Assembly: GCF_027924665.1 (NCBI RefSeq)
Contig: NZ_AP027043.1
Coordinates: forward strand, 2,356,001 to 2,420,000
Source: Flavobacterium sp. GSB-24
Lineage (GTDB): Bacteria; Bacteroidota; Bacteroidia; Flavobacteriales; Flavobacteriaceae
DNA length: 64,000 nt
Direction of reading: 5' to 3'
The notes beneath the pieces are model-generated. The model made no database searches. It was not told the DNA's origin and worked only from the letters and a program-made list of their open reading frames with translations. The translations under genes and the position numbers were made by a program. Below are positions 45,512 to 53,853 of the stretch, one piece after another (within the stretch, counting starts at the first letter, position 1; each line of letters starts with the position of its first letter).

Positions 45512-45907
45512 TTAAGAATGATGTACAGCCGAATTATCTACAGTAATTACTTTTAAAGTTTTTATACCTGCCGGTAATTCCCAATCTACTTCGTCATTTT
45601 CTTTAAAACCAATAATAGCAACACTTAAAGGAGCTAGAATTGAGATCTTAGATTGCTTTACATCTGCAGCAGAAGGTAAAACGATTTGAATTTTCATTTG
45701 TTTATTGGCTTTTACATCTTCAATCGTTACAAAAGAATTGATCCTGATAACGGTACTGTCAAGTTCGCTTTCTTTGCTTATAACAGCACGATCTAATTCT
45801 TGCGAAAGTTGATTGGCTTCTTTAGTATTTGTTGAATTTTTACTTTTTAAAATCAATTCTCTTAAAAATTGATAATCTGATTTACAGAAAGTGGGTGTTG
45901 GTTTCAT
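45512..45907 (-). CDS. GreA/GreB C-terminal-domain (Rnk-like) protein, 131 aa
   Basis: The C-terminal 70 residues show the GreA/GreB FKBP-like fold: RINSFVTIEDVKANKQMKIQ and VLPSAADVKQSKISILAPL SVAIIGFKENDEVDWELPAG as one stretch. The N-terminal segment (FLRELILKSKNSTNTKEAN) is short, so the long coiled coil of GreA is missing. This is the layout of Rnk-like proteins that bind RNA polymerase. The 381-bp space upstream (45908-46288) holds one inverted repeat and a possible small gene. Confidence 0.83.
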   Translation of the reverse strand: MKPTPTFCKSDYQFLRELILKSKNSTNTKEANQLSQELDRAVISKESELDSTVIRINSFVTIEDVKANKQMKIQIVLPSAADVKQSKISILAPLSVAIIGFKENDEVDWELPAGIKTLKVITVDNSAVHHS

Positions 45908-46089
45908 ATCTATATTGAATTTATTGTTATACTATTTGAAATGATTTTCTTCTTTTGTATTTTTTAAAAAACTGTTTGTTTCTCAGTTCATGAGAAAGAG
46001 AAAAATTTTAAATGTTTAATTTGAAAAACAAAAAGATATCTGAACAAAATTGATTTTGTCAAATAAATAGATGTTTAAGTTTGATGTAA

Positions 46090-46125
46090 TCCTCCGTCAG
46101 AAAGAAGAAATTGAAATAGACGGAG
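46090..46125. repeat. Small inverted repeat CCTCCGTC/GACGGAGG
   Basis: Left arm CCTCCGTC at 46091-46098 and right arm GACGGAGG at 46119-46126 enclose a 20-nt loop. It lies just downstream of the possible small gene 46128-46232 on the minus strand. No T-run follows on the minus side, so it is not a typical terminator. Confidence 0.55.
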
Positions 46126-46127
46126 GC

Positions 46128-46232
46128 CTAATTAATAAAGGCCTTATTATGCGAAATAATTACAGCAGGTAGTGGTTCTCCAGAAAAGGAAAACAACTTT
46201 GCAGGCGCTGTAAATGGTATTCTATTTCCCAT
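46128..46232 (-). CDS. Possible small protein, 34 aa
   Basis: A short frame begins at ATG 46232 and ends at TAG 46128, with sequence MGNRIPFTAPAKLFSFSGEP and then LPAVIISHNKAFIN. A TATCTTTG -7 element lies on the minus strand at 46254-46261, 21 bp upstream. The protein is short, with no recognisable motif. It is a candidate only. The rest of the 45908-46288 gap has no gene. Confidence 0.32.
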   Translation of the reverse strand: MGNRIPFTAPAKLFSFSGEPLPAVIISHNKAFIN

Positions 46233-46253
46233 AAGGATAATTAAATTGATCAG

Positions 46254-46261
46254 CAAAGATA
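46254..46261 (-). promoter_or_regulatory. -7 element upstream of the 34-aa frame
   Basis: CAAAGATA reads TATCTTTG on the minus strand. No -33 was found at the right spacing. Confidence 0.35.
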
Positions 46262-46288
46262 GATAATCTTTTTGAATTTAGTGAGGTT

Positions 46289-46843
46289 TTACTTCCATTT
46301 AATGCTGCAGCCAATACTTGGTTTTTGCGGTTCCTTTAAACTTCTGTTGTAAATTAAAGCATCTATAGCGCCTCTAAGGTCACTTCCGCTGAGTGAAATT
46401 CCGTTGCCCGGCCTAGAATCGTCAAGCTGTCCGCGGTAAAATAATTTGTCTTGGTTGTCAAATAAATAGAAGTCGGGAGTGCAGGCTGCATTGTATGCTT
46501 TAGCGGTTTCTTGAGTCTCATCATAAAGATAAGGAAAATCAATTTTGTTTTCTATAGCAAATTCTGTCATCAATTCTGGAGAATCCTGCGGATACTTTAC
46601 AGTATCATTGCTGGAAATAGCAACAATGCCGATTCCCTGCACGCGGTAATCATTAGCAATCATTACAACTTCTTTTATAGAATGAATCACAAACGGACAA
46701 TGGTTGCAGATAAACATAACCAAAGTACCTTTAGAACCTTTCAAATCTTCAAATGAAAGCATGTCATTTGAATTAGTGTCCTTTAAATAAAAATCAGGTG
46801 CAATAGTTCCTAAAGGAAGCATTGCGGATGCAGTTTGTGCCAT
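46289..46843 (-). CDS. Thioredoxin-like redoxin family protein, 184 aa
   Basis: Start ATG 46843 gives MAQTASAMLPLGTIAPDFYL. The thioredoxin-fold core is TLVMFICNHCPFVIHSIKEV, with a CNHC redox pair, then VAISSNDTVKYPQDSPELM and CTPDFYLFDNQDKLFYRG, which contains a cis-Pro segment. This is the AhpC/TSA-like family of small cytoplasmic thiol peroxidase or reductase proteins. No signal peptide is visible. Confidence 0.88.
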   Translation of the reverse strand: MAQTASAMLPLGTIAPDFYLKDTNSNDMLSFEDLKGSKGTLVMFICNHCPFVIHSIKEVVMIANDYRVQGIGIVAISSNDTVKYPQDSPELMTEFAIENKIDFPYLYDETQETAKAYNAACTPDFYLFDNQDKLFYRGQLDDSRPGNGISLSGSDLRGAIDALIYNRSLKEPQKPSIGCSIKWK

Positions 46844-46909
46844 TTTTGCAAGATATTTGAATTCCAAAAATAGTTTTAAATATCTGTAAATAAAAGAGCA
46901 CAAGAATAA

Positions 46910-46955
46910 AAAAATACCCAAAGAAGCAGTTAGCTTTATCAGCTTGCTTCTTTGG
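46910..46955 (-). terminator. Terminator of alpha/beta hydrolase gene
   Basis: CCAAAGAAGCA pairs with TGCTTCTTTGG, an 11-bp stem around a 16-nt loop. On the minus strand it is followed by a T-rich run (TATTTTTTT). Confidence 0.8.
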
Positions 46956-46973
46956 ATGCTTTTTTATATTTTT

Positions 46974-47867
46974 TTATGAATTTAAAAACTGAAGTAAATC
47001 TTCATTTAATTTTTCTTTTTCTGTGTAAAACAGACCGTGAGGAGCGCCTTCGTATTCGATAAAAGTATTATTAGCAATTCCTTCTGCTGCTTTTCTTGAA
47101 GTAAGGTCTATTGGAACAATTTTGTCATCATTTCCATGAATAATCAAAGTTGGAACCTTTACAAAATCAAGTTCATCTCTAAAATCTGTAAACGAAAAAG
47201 ATTCTGCACATTTTAAGGTTGCACGAGGAGATGCAAGCGAACATAATGTTCTATAATATTCTAACAATGGTGTACTGATTGGTTTGTTGATGATATTGAT
47301 TCCAAAGAATGTTTTCCCGAAGTTGTCTACAAAACCAATACGATCTTCTTTAATTGCTGCTGCAGTAGTTTCACTTTTTTCTTTCGGATGCCCGTCCGGG
47401 TTATCGTGAGTTTTTAAAAGGAATGGAATAATAGATGAAATTAAAGCTGCTTTAATAACGCCTTTTCCGCCGTGACGGCTGAAATAACGTACAACTTCGC
47501 CGCCTCCCATTGAGAATCCAACCAGCGTAACGTTTTCTAATTCCAATTGTTCAATGATTTCTTTAAGGTCATCGCTTAAAGTATCATAGTCATAACCATC
47601 CCAAGGCTGAGATGATTTACCAAATCCGCGTCGGTCATAAGCAATAACGCGATAGTTATTTTGTACTAAATGATCAATTTGATATTCCCACATTTCATTA
47701 GAAAGAGGCCAGCCATGAATAAGAATTACTGGTTTTCCCTGACCGTAATCTTTCACATAGAGTCTGACGTTTTGTGCTGTTTCTATATATTTATCTGTAT
47801 GAACCTGTTTTAAATTAGATTCAAAATCTTTTATTGACATGCATGCATTTGGTTCAGTATGTTCCAT
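46974..47867 (-). CDS. Alpha/beta hydrolase, non-haem chloroperoxidase-like, 297 aa
   Basis: Start ATG 47867 (MEHTEPNACMSIKDFESNLK) is preferred. The fold shows HG-oxyanion motif VILIHGWPLSNEMW, then the nucleophile elbow LVGFSMGGGEVVRY, with Ser in GFSMGG, and IIHGNDDKIVPID plus EGAPHGLFYT for Asp and His. These fit the bromo/chloroperoxidase subgroup, which also includes many esterases. It is probably cytoplasmic. The substrate is not evident. Confidence 0.88.
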   Translation of the reverse strand: MEHTEPNACMSIKDFESNLKQVHTDKYIETAQNVRLYVKDYGQGKPVILIHGWPLSNEMWEYQIDHLVQNNYRVIAYDRRGFGKSSQPWDGYDYDTLSDDLKEIIEQLELENVTLVGFSMGGGEVVRYFSRHGGKGVIKAALISSIIPFLLKTHDNPDGHPKEKSETTAAAIKEDRIGFVDNFGKTFFGINIINKPISTPLLEYYRTLCSLASPRATLKCAESFSFTDFRDELDFVKVPTLIIHGNDDKIVPIDLTSRKAAEGIANNTFIEYEGAPHGLFYTEKEKLNEDLLQFLNS

Positions 47868-47997
47868 GTTATATGTTTTTTTACGTGAGTGTATAATTTT
47901 CCTCAAGTAAAATTAGATTGTAAGTAAAAGAAATTGGTTATAGAATTAGGAGGATTAATTACAAAATTAATAGGTTTGTAAGGCTAAATAATTAATA

Positions 47998-48333
47998 ATG
48001 GATTTAACTTGGAATGAATTTGAACGCACCGATATGCGCGTAGGAACTATTATAGAAGTAAATGATTTTCCCGAAGCAAGAAAACCTGCTTTTCAATTAA
48101 CAATCGATTTTGGTTCAGAAATCGGAATTAGAAAATCATCTGCACAAATTACTAAAAGATATCAAAAAGAAGATTTAATAGACCGCCAGATTGTTGCGGT
48201 TGTTAACTTTCCTAAAAAGCAAATTGGAAAATTTATGAGCGAATGTCTAGTTCTGGGTGCAGTAGGCGAGGAGGGAGATGTAATTTTATTAGCACCCGAT
48301 TTTAAAATACCGAATGGATTGCGCATCGGGTAG
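47998..48333 (+). CDS. tRNA-binding domain protein, CsaA-like, 111 aa
   Basis: A single tRNA-binding OB-fold domain matches CsaA: TWNEFERTDMRVGTIIEVND, FPEARKPAFQLTIDFGSEI and KQIGKFMSECLVLGAVGEEG. The length equals stand-alone CsaA, a small chaperone-like protein linked to secretion. Binding to tRNA or unfolded proteins is known for the family. A TAGGTTTG -7 element lies at 47971-47978. Confidence 0.9.
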   Translation: MDLTWNEFERTDMRVGTIIEVNDFPEARKPAFQLTIDFGSEIGIRKSSAQITKRYQKEDLIDRQIVAVVNFPKKQIGKFMSECLVLGAVGEEGDVILLAPDFKIPNGLRIG

Positions 48334-48350
48334 TTTTTTACTCAATATAT

Positions 48351-48495
48351 TTTACCGCAAAGCACGCAAAGTTTTTTTGTAAGTGGTGTTTTTGGAAAAG
48401 GTTAAAGTTCGCAAAGTTTTGTGAACTTTATCGACAAAAACTTTTCAAAAAGCCTTGCGATCTTTGTGTAAATCTCTGCGTGCTTTGCGGTTAAA
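48351..48495. repeat. Dispersed CTTTGCG-type inverted repeat, second copy
   Basis: Arms of 17-18 bp (48351-48367 and 48478-48495; one indel) enclose a large loop with an inner pair (AAAGTTCGCAAAG with CTTTGCGAACTT-like words). The arm words CCGCAAAG/CTTTGCGG also occur at 23162-23286. The right arm reaches the stop codon of the 182-aa hydrolase gene. Confidence 0.7.
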
Positions 48496-49044
48496 TTAGA
48501 GTTCTGTTTTTTCAATAAGCTTTTTAAGAATCAACTGTCCTTCTTCCCAATATTTTAAATCAGAATCGGAGTTGATGTGGCCTTGCTGACCAACGTTTAC
48601 GAAATCGCTTCCCCATTTTTCGGCGAAGTATTTTTTTCTTTCAAAAGAAGCGTAAGGATCATTTTCGCTGGCCACAACTACAGATGGAAAAGGAAGTTTG
48701 TATAGAGGAATTGGCGAAAAGTTTCTTGTACATTCTGGTGTATGTTCGGGTGAATCTACATCTGCAGGAGCGACTAAAAAAGCTCCAACTATATTTGGAT
48801 TATTGTTTTTTTCTGCCCAGTGTAATACCAGTGAAACTGCTAAACTATGTGCAACTAATATTGTAGGTTTATCGAGTTTTAAAATATTTTCGTTTAATCT
48901 GTCAAGCCATTCTTCGCGAATCGGTTCGTCCCAATTGTCTTGTACAACACGAATTGAGTTTTCGAATTTTTTATGCCAAAAAGTCTGCCAGTGTTTTTCT
49001 CCAGAATCTCCAAGTCCTGGAATAATTAATAGTTGTGTCTCCAT
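48496..49044 (-). CDS. RBBP9/YdeN-like alpha/beta hydrolase, 182 aa
   Basis: The short hydrolase fold matches RBBP9/YdeN. It has ETQLLIIPGLGDSGEKHWQT, the nucleophile elbow ILVAHSLAVSLVLHW with Ser in AHSLA, VVASENDPYASFER for the Asp, and NVGQQGHINSDS for the His. It is one domain, about 180 aa, as expected. Family members are serine hydrolases of uncertain substrate. Confidence 0.9.
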   Translation of the reverse strand: METQLLIIPGLGDSGEKHWQTFWHKKFENSIRVVQDNWDEPIREEWLDRLNENILKLDKPTILVAHSLAVSLVLHWAEKNNNPNIVGAFLVAPADVDSPEHTPECTRNFSPIPLYKLPFPSVVVASENDPYASFERKKYFAEKWGSDFVNVGQQGHINSDSDLKYWEEGQLILKKLIEKTEL

Positions 49045-49065
49045 TGCCGTGGATTTATTTAGTTA

Positions 49066-49890
49066 TTATTTTTTAGTTTCTTTAATAATGCGGTTTACTT
49101 CATTAACTAAAAGCGGAAAACCAGGTTCAGTCATTCCGTGGCCATAACCGTCAAGTTCGTAAAGTTTTGTTTGTTTGTGTCCAACCAGTTTCATCATTCT
49201 TGCCATATAGGCGTTTTCTTCATAACGTCCGAGCATTTCTAGTTCACGATCTCCGGTAATTAGCAGCATAGGCGGAGCGTCGGCACGAACGTGGTATAAA
49301 GGTGCAAAAGTGTCAATAGTTGGCTGTTTTTCTGGAATTCCATTTTCTCTCCTAATTTCAAAATGAGTAATACATTGTCCGCTAAACGGAATAAGTCCGG
49401 CGATTTTATCAGCATCTATATTTTCTTTTTGAAGCCATTTTTTGTCCAGACCAATCATCATTCCTAAGTAACCTCCAGCAGAATGTCCAGAAACGAAAAT
49501 CTGAGATTTGTCACCTCCATAATTTGATATATTATTAAAAGTCCAAGCAACCGCCGCTGCCGCATCTTCAATAGCTTTTGCTGCTTTTACTTTTGGCGAT
49601 AATCTGTAATTTACGCCAATAATTGCAAAACCTTTATTTTTTAAGGCTTCTGGAATTTCTTTATTTCCGCCTGTCAGTCCACCGCCGTGAAACCATACGA
49701 TAGTTGCGAATCCAGTTTTGTTTTTAGGATAATAAATATCCAAAACACATCTTTCATTAATGTATTTATCAGATTTATTTAGTGCTGAACTGTAATATTG
49801 AATGTTATTTTTGGTTTCATATTCTACATTCTGTGCAGACAATGAAATTCCGTATAGAAAGAAAGTTAGAAGGATAATTAATTTTTTCAT
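49066..49890 (-). CDS. Secreted alpha/beta hydrolase, carboxylesterase-type, 274 aa
   Basis: A signal peptide ends in ISLSAQ. The oxyanion motif HGGG appears in TIVWFHGGGLTGGNKEIPE, the nucleophile in IFVSGHSAGGYLGMM (GHSAGG), and LLITGDRELEML with DGYGHGMTEPG complete the triad. This matches hormone-sensitive lipase-like and carbohydrate-esterase-like hydrolases. It is likely periplasmic. The substrate is unknown. It precedes the RBBP9-like gene on the same strand. Confidence 0.88.
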   Translation of the reverse strand: MKKLIILLTFFLYGISLSAQNVEYETKNNIQYYSSALNKSDKYINERCVLDIYYPKNKTGFATIVWFHGGGLTGGNKEIPEALKNKGFAIIGVNYRLSPKVKAAKAIEDAAAAVAWTFNNISNYGGDKSQIFVSGHSAGGYLGMMIGLDKKWLQKENIDADKIAGLIPFSGQCITHFEIRRENGIPEKQPTIDTFAPLYHVRADAPPMLLITGDRELEMLGRYEENAYMARMMKLVGHKQTKLYELDGYGHGMTEPGFPLLVNEVNRIIKETKK

Positions 49891-50064
49891 TTTAGTTTGT
49901 TAGAAGTTTTAAGTAAGATGTTAAATGTGAAAGAGAAGCATCTTAAAATTCGTTTGTTTTATTTCACATTTTACAAATCACATTTCACAATAAAATAAAT
50001 ATATAAAAAAAGTCCAAAATGCAGAACAAATTGGACTCGTACTTTATAAAAAGTTTATTTTGAA

Positions 50065-50448
50065 TTAAATATCGTCAAAATCAATATCTGTAAAGCTAGA
50101 TCTTTGGCTTTCAGATTTTTCAGAACTGTATTCTTTCTTAAAATCTTTTTGATGTCTTTCAGAAATTACTTCTTCGCCTTTGTGGTTCAAAACATAAGAT
50201 GTCATTTCTTCTAGTATTTCGGCAAAAGCACTAAAATCTTCTTTGTATAAGTAAATTTTGTGTTTCTTGAAATGAAATGAACCATCTTCCTCAGTAAATT
50301 TTTTGCTTTCGGTAATAGTGATATAGTAATCATCAGCTTTGGTAGCTCTCACATCAAAGAAATAAGTTCTTCTTCCTGCTCGTAATACTTTAGAAAAAAT
50401 CTCTTCTTTTTCTAACATGTCATTTTCTCTCATAATACGTTCTATCAT
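50065..50448 (-). CDS. PUR-family nucleic-acid-binding protein (DUF3276), 127 aa
   Basis: The pattern EEIFSKVLRAGRRTYFFDVR and DYYITITESKKF is the bacterial PUR-alpha-like (DUF3276) domain. It binds single-stranded DNA or RNA. A charged tail (SSEKSESQRSSFTDIDFDDI) ends in acidic residues, as in many members. Two possible ATG starts (50448, 50433) give 127 or 122 aa. It stands alone. Confidence 0.88.
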   Translation of the reverse strand: MIERIMRENDMLEKEEIFSKVLRAGRRTYFFDVRATKADDYYITITESKKFTEEDGSFHFKKHKIYLYKEDFSAFAEILEEMTSYVLNHKGEEVISERHQKDFKKEYSSEKSESQRSSFTDIDFDDI

Positions 50449-50501
50449 TTTTGGAATTAATAGTACTCAAAAATCATAAAAAATTATCTATTACGCAACA
50501 A

Positions 50502-52280
50502 TTAAAGTAATTCTTTTTCCGAAAGTTGTTTTAAATATAACGATGCGTAATATCCTTCCTGATTTATTAATTGATTATGAGAACCTTGTTGAATGATGCG
50601 GCCATCTTCTAGTATAATAATTTTGTCTGCATTCTTTGCAGATGATACACGATGGCTTACAATTATAGTTGTTTTATCTTTAGAAATTTCAAACAAATTA
50701 TTCAAAATCATTTCTTCTGTTTCGGTATCAACGGCAGACAAACAATCGTCGAAAAGTAAAATAGCAGGGTTCTTAATAATAGCTCTCGCAATAGAAACAC
50801 GCTGTTTCTGTCCGCCCGAAAGTGTGATTCCTCTTTCTCCTAAAATAGTATCATACTGTTTGTTAAACGCAATAATATTATCGTGAACAACAGCATTTTT
50901 AGCAGCTTGGAATACTTCTTCGTCAGTAGCATTTTGATTTCCAAATTTGATATTATTTTTAATAGTATCCGAAAATAGAAAAGCATCCTGAGGCACAATT
51001 CCGATATTATTTCTTAAATCATTTAAATTTAAAGTGCTGATTTCGTTTGCATCAATCCTAAGTTCACCTTCTGTTACATCATACAATCTTGAAATTAAGG
51101 AAAGAATAGTTGATTTTCCAGAACCTGTTTTTCCTAAAATGGCCAGCGTTTCTCCTTTTTTTACCGTAAATGAAACATTTTTTAGAGCTTCAATATTTGT
51201 GTCTTGATAAGTGAAAGAAACATTATCGAAAGTTATAGTTCCTTGAATATCTGATGAATTTTCGTTATTATTTTTAATTTCTGGTTCGATTTTCAAAAAT
51301 TCATTTAGGCGTTTTTGAGAAGCTTCCGCTTCCTGCACCATTGACGAAACCCATCCTAAAGAAGCAACCGGCCAAGTCAGCATATTTACATATAAAATAA
51401 ATTCGGCAATTGTTCCGATATTCGGAATGGTTCCGTTAATATACATTACACCTCCAAAATAGATTACTACTAAATTACTGATTCCGATTAGGGCGATCAT
51501 TAAAGGACCAAATAAAGACTGGACTCTCGCTAAACTTAAACTTTTGCGTTTGCTTTCTTCCGCAAGGTCTACCATATTGTTTTGATGCTGGTTTTCCAAC
51601 GAATAAGCTTTGATGACACGAATTCCAGAAAAGATTTCCTGAGTAAAACTCGAAACTTTTGATAAGTATTGCTGAAAGGTGGTGCTTCGTTTATTGATTT
51701 CTGAACTTAATTTAAAAATACAATATGAAAGTATAGGAAGCGGCAATATAGTATATAAGGTAAGAAGCGGCGAAACATTGTACATATATAGTATAACAAT
51801 CGCGAAACGAATAAATGTATTAATAGTATACATAACTGCAGGCCCGACATACATACGGACTTTTGAAACGTCTTCACTTATTCGGTTCATTAAATCTCCT
51901 GTTCTGTTTTGCTTGTAAAAAGTCTGAGAAAGATTTTCATATTGTCTAAAAACTTCATTTTTTAAATCAAACTCAATATGGCGTGACATTACAATTAAAG
52001 TCTGGCGCATTAAAAAAGTTAAAAATCCAGCTACTATCGTAGTAGCTATGATTAGCAATACGTTATGAATCAAATCTTGTCTGAAAGCTGCAATTACGAC
52101 TTCTGATTTTTGGTCAGTCGGAGATAATTTGTCAAAATTCTCAATAGCGTTTAAAGACTTACTGATTAATTTTGGAGTAAATAACGAAAATATTTGTGCG
52201 ATTATGGTGATTAAAATACCCAGCGAAAAACTGTATTTATACTTAATGAAATATTTGTTTAAATAGCTTAATTCTTTCAT
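50502..52280 (-). CDS. ABC exporter, ATP-binding/permease (MsbA-like), 592 aa
   Basis: A half-transporter with an N-terminal membrane domain (about six helices, residues 15-310) and a C-terminal ATPase. Walker A GKTGSGKS, signature LSGGQKQRVSIARAI, Walker B LLFDDCLSAVD and switch His (VSHR) are present. It is the typical exporter layout and works as a homodimer or heterodimer. The substrate cannot be read. It is a single gene in the region. Confidence 0.93.
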   Translation of the reverse strand: MKELSYLNKYFIKYKYSFSLGILITIIAQIFSLFTPKLISKSLNAIENFDKLSPTDQKSEVVIAAFRQDLIHNVLLIIATTIVAGFLTFLMRQTLIVMSRHIEFDLKNEVFRQYENLSQTFYKQNRTGDLMNRISEDVSKVRMYVGPAVMYTINTFIRFAIVILYMYNVSPLLTLYTILPLPILSYCIFKLSSEINKRSTTFQQYLSKVSSFTQEIFSGIRVIKAYSLENQHQNNMVDLAEESKRKSLSLARVQSLFGPLMIALIGISNLVVIYFGGVMYINGTIPNIGTIAEFILYVNMLTWPVASLGWVSSMVQEAEASQKRLNEFLKIEPEIKNNNENSSDIQGTITFDNVSFTYQDTNIEALKNVSFTVKKGETLAILGKTGSGKSTILSLISRLYDVTEGELRIDANEISTLNLNDLRNNIGIVPQDAFLFSDTIKNNIKFGNQNATDEEVFQAAKNAVVHDNIIAFNKQYDTILGERGITLSGGQKQRVSIARAIIKNPAILLFDDCLSAVDTETEEMILNNLFEISKDKTTIIVSHRVSSAKNADKIIILEDGRIIQQGSHNQLINQEGYYASLYLKQLSEKELL

Positions 52281-52426
52281 TTTTTTAAGAAATATGATAT
52301 AGAATTGATTTGAAATTGTGAATTATTACTAATTAAAATTATAATAAATTGCAATTTAATCAAAACAATTATATTGTAAAATTGTTATTTTAAAGATAAA
52401 AAATTAGCACATGTGTATTTTTTAAT

Positions 52427-52434
52427 TATGTTTG
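52427..52434 (+). promoter_or_regulatory. Leucine dehydrogenase gene -7 element
   Basis: TATGTTTG matches TAnnTTTG, 51 bp upstream of the start codon at 52485. Confidence 0.48.
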
Positions 52435-52484
52435 AGAAGTCTTTTTGACAAATTCATAATTTTAACCTAATTAATACTAGCGCT

Positions 52485-53591
52485 ATGGATGCAACTTTCG
52501 CAACTGGAAAGGAACTTCAAAAAATGGATCCTGTTTTTGGTCAATTATCTTTTGACGATCACGAACAAATTGTATTTTGCAATGACAAAGATACAGGTTT
52601 AAAAGCAATTATTGGTATTCATAATTCGGTTATGGGTCCAGCTTTGGGAGGAACTAGAATGTGGAATTATAACACAGAATGGGAAGCTTTAAATGATGTT
52701 TTACGTCTTTCAAGAGGTATGACTTTTAAATCTGCCATTACTGGACTTAATATTGGGGGAGGTAAAGCTGTTATTATTGGCGATGCTAAAACTCAAAAAA
52801 CACCTGAATTAATGCGTAAGTTTGGTGAATTTGTACATTCATTAAGCGGAAGATATATTACTGCAGAAGATGTCGGAATGGAAACAAAAGACATGGATAC
52901 TGTAAGAGATGTAACGCCTTATGTGACTGGTATTTCTGAAGAAAGAGGCGGGTCTGGAAATCCTTCTCCTGTAACTGCTTACGGAGTTTATTTAGGAATG
53001 AAAGCTGCTGCTAAAAGTCAGTTTGGAACTGACGTTTTAGATGGTAAAAAAGTTTTGGTTCAAGGAATTGGACACGTGGGTGAAACTTTGGTGGAGTATT
53101 TAACTAAAGAAGGAGCTCAGGTAACGATTACTGATATTAATGAAGAAAAATTATATCAAGTTGCTTCAAAATACAATGCAACAATTTATACGGGCGAAGA
53201 TTTATATACAGCAGATGTTGATATCTACGCGCCGTGTGCAATGGGAGCAACAATTAATGATAATACAGTAAACAAAATTAAAGCTAAAGTTATTGCTGGT
53301 GCAGCCAACAATCAATTAGCTGATGAGAATGTTCACGGTGCAAGATTGCAGGAAAGAGGTATTTTATACGCTCCAGATTTCTTAATCAACGCGGGTGGAA
53401 TTATCAATGTTTATGCTGAATTAGCAAACTACGGTAAAGCTGAAATTATGAGTAAAACTGAAAATATCTATAATACTACTTTAGAAATTATAGATTTTGC
53501 AGCTCAAAATAATATGACAACTCATAAAGCGGCTCTTACAATTGCTCAAAACCGTATCGATCAAAGAAGAATCGAGAACGCTGCGAAGTAA
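52485..53591 (+). CDS. Leucine dehydrogenase (Glu/Leu/Phe/Val dehydrogenase family)
   Basis: The 368-aa protein has the family pattern: GPALGGTRMWNYNTEWEALN with Arg, then LRLSRGMTFKSAITGLNIGG GKAVI, where Lys is the catalytic residue. The Rossmann motif is VLVQGIGHVGETLVEYL, and NAGGIINVYAELANY closes the C-terminal domain. It oxidises branched-chain amino acids to keto acids with NAD. Length matches leucine dehydrogenases (about 365). A single gene. Confidence 0.9.
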   Translation: MDATFATGKELQKMDPVFGQLSFDDHEQIVFCNDKDTGLKAIIGIHNSVMGPALGGTRMWNYNTEWEALNDVLRLSRGMTFKSAITGLNIGGGKAVIIGDAKTQKTPELMRKFGEFVHSLSGRYITAEDVGMETKDMDTVRDVTPYVTGISEERGGSGNPSPVTAYGVYLGMKAAAKSQFGTDVLDGKKVLVQGIGHVGETLVEYLTKEGAQVTITDINEEKLYQVASKYNATIYTGEDLYTADVDIYAPCAMGATINDNTVNKIKAKVIAGAANNQLADENVHGARLQERGILYAPDFLINAGGIINVYAELANYGKAEIMSKTENIYNTTLEIIDFAAQNNMTTHKAALTIAQNRIDQRRIENAAK

Positions 53592-53600
53592 TTTTTTATA

Positions 53601-53777
53601 GTTTACAGTCTCAGTCTCAGTTTTCAGTTTTTCTGGAAGCTGGGATTTTTTTTTAGTTTTCAGTCGCAGTCGCAGTTTACAGTTTTTTTGAGGACTTCAT
53701 TAGTTAGCTGAATACTGAGACTGAGACTGAGACTGAATACTGCGACCGCGACTGAATACTGCGACTAAAACTAAATA
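53601..53777. repeat. Hexanucleotide CAGTCT/CAGTCG repeat arrays, inverted arms
   Basis: The left arm (53606-53683) has runs of CAGTCT, then CAGTCG, on the plus strand. The right arm (53713-53766) has the inverse units GACTGA and GCGACT. The two arms can pair into a long imperfect hairpin. No gene is present between leucine dehydrogenase and nusB. The repeat is not an obvious terminator. Confidence 0.65.
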
Positions 53778-53817
53778 CTTTTTTACGATTTAATTTTAAT
53801 ATAAGGATTGAAATTCC

Positions 53818-53825
53818 TAATTTTG
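53818..53825 (+). promoter_or_regulatory. nusB -7 element
   Basis: TAATTTTG matches TAnnTTTG, 28 bp upstream of the nusB GTG start. No clear -33 was found. Confidence 0.48.
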
Positions 53826-53853
53826 CAGACTAATTTTTAAATGTTCTTACAAG

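Noticed and set aside
46135..46262. Open frame on the plus strand opposite the 34-aa candidate
   Set aside because: It has no start codon and no promoter in its direction; the minus-strand frame is better supported.
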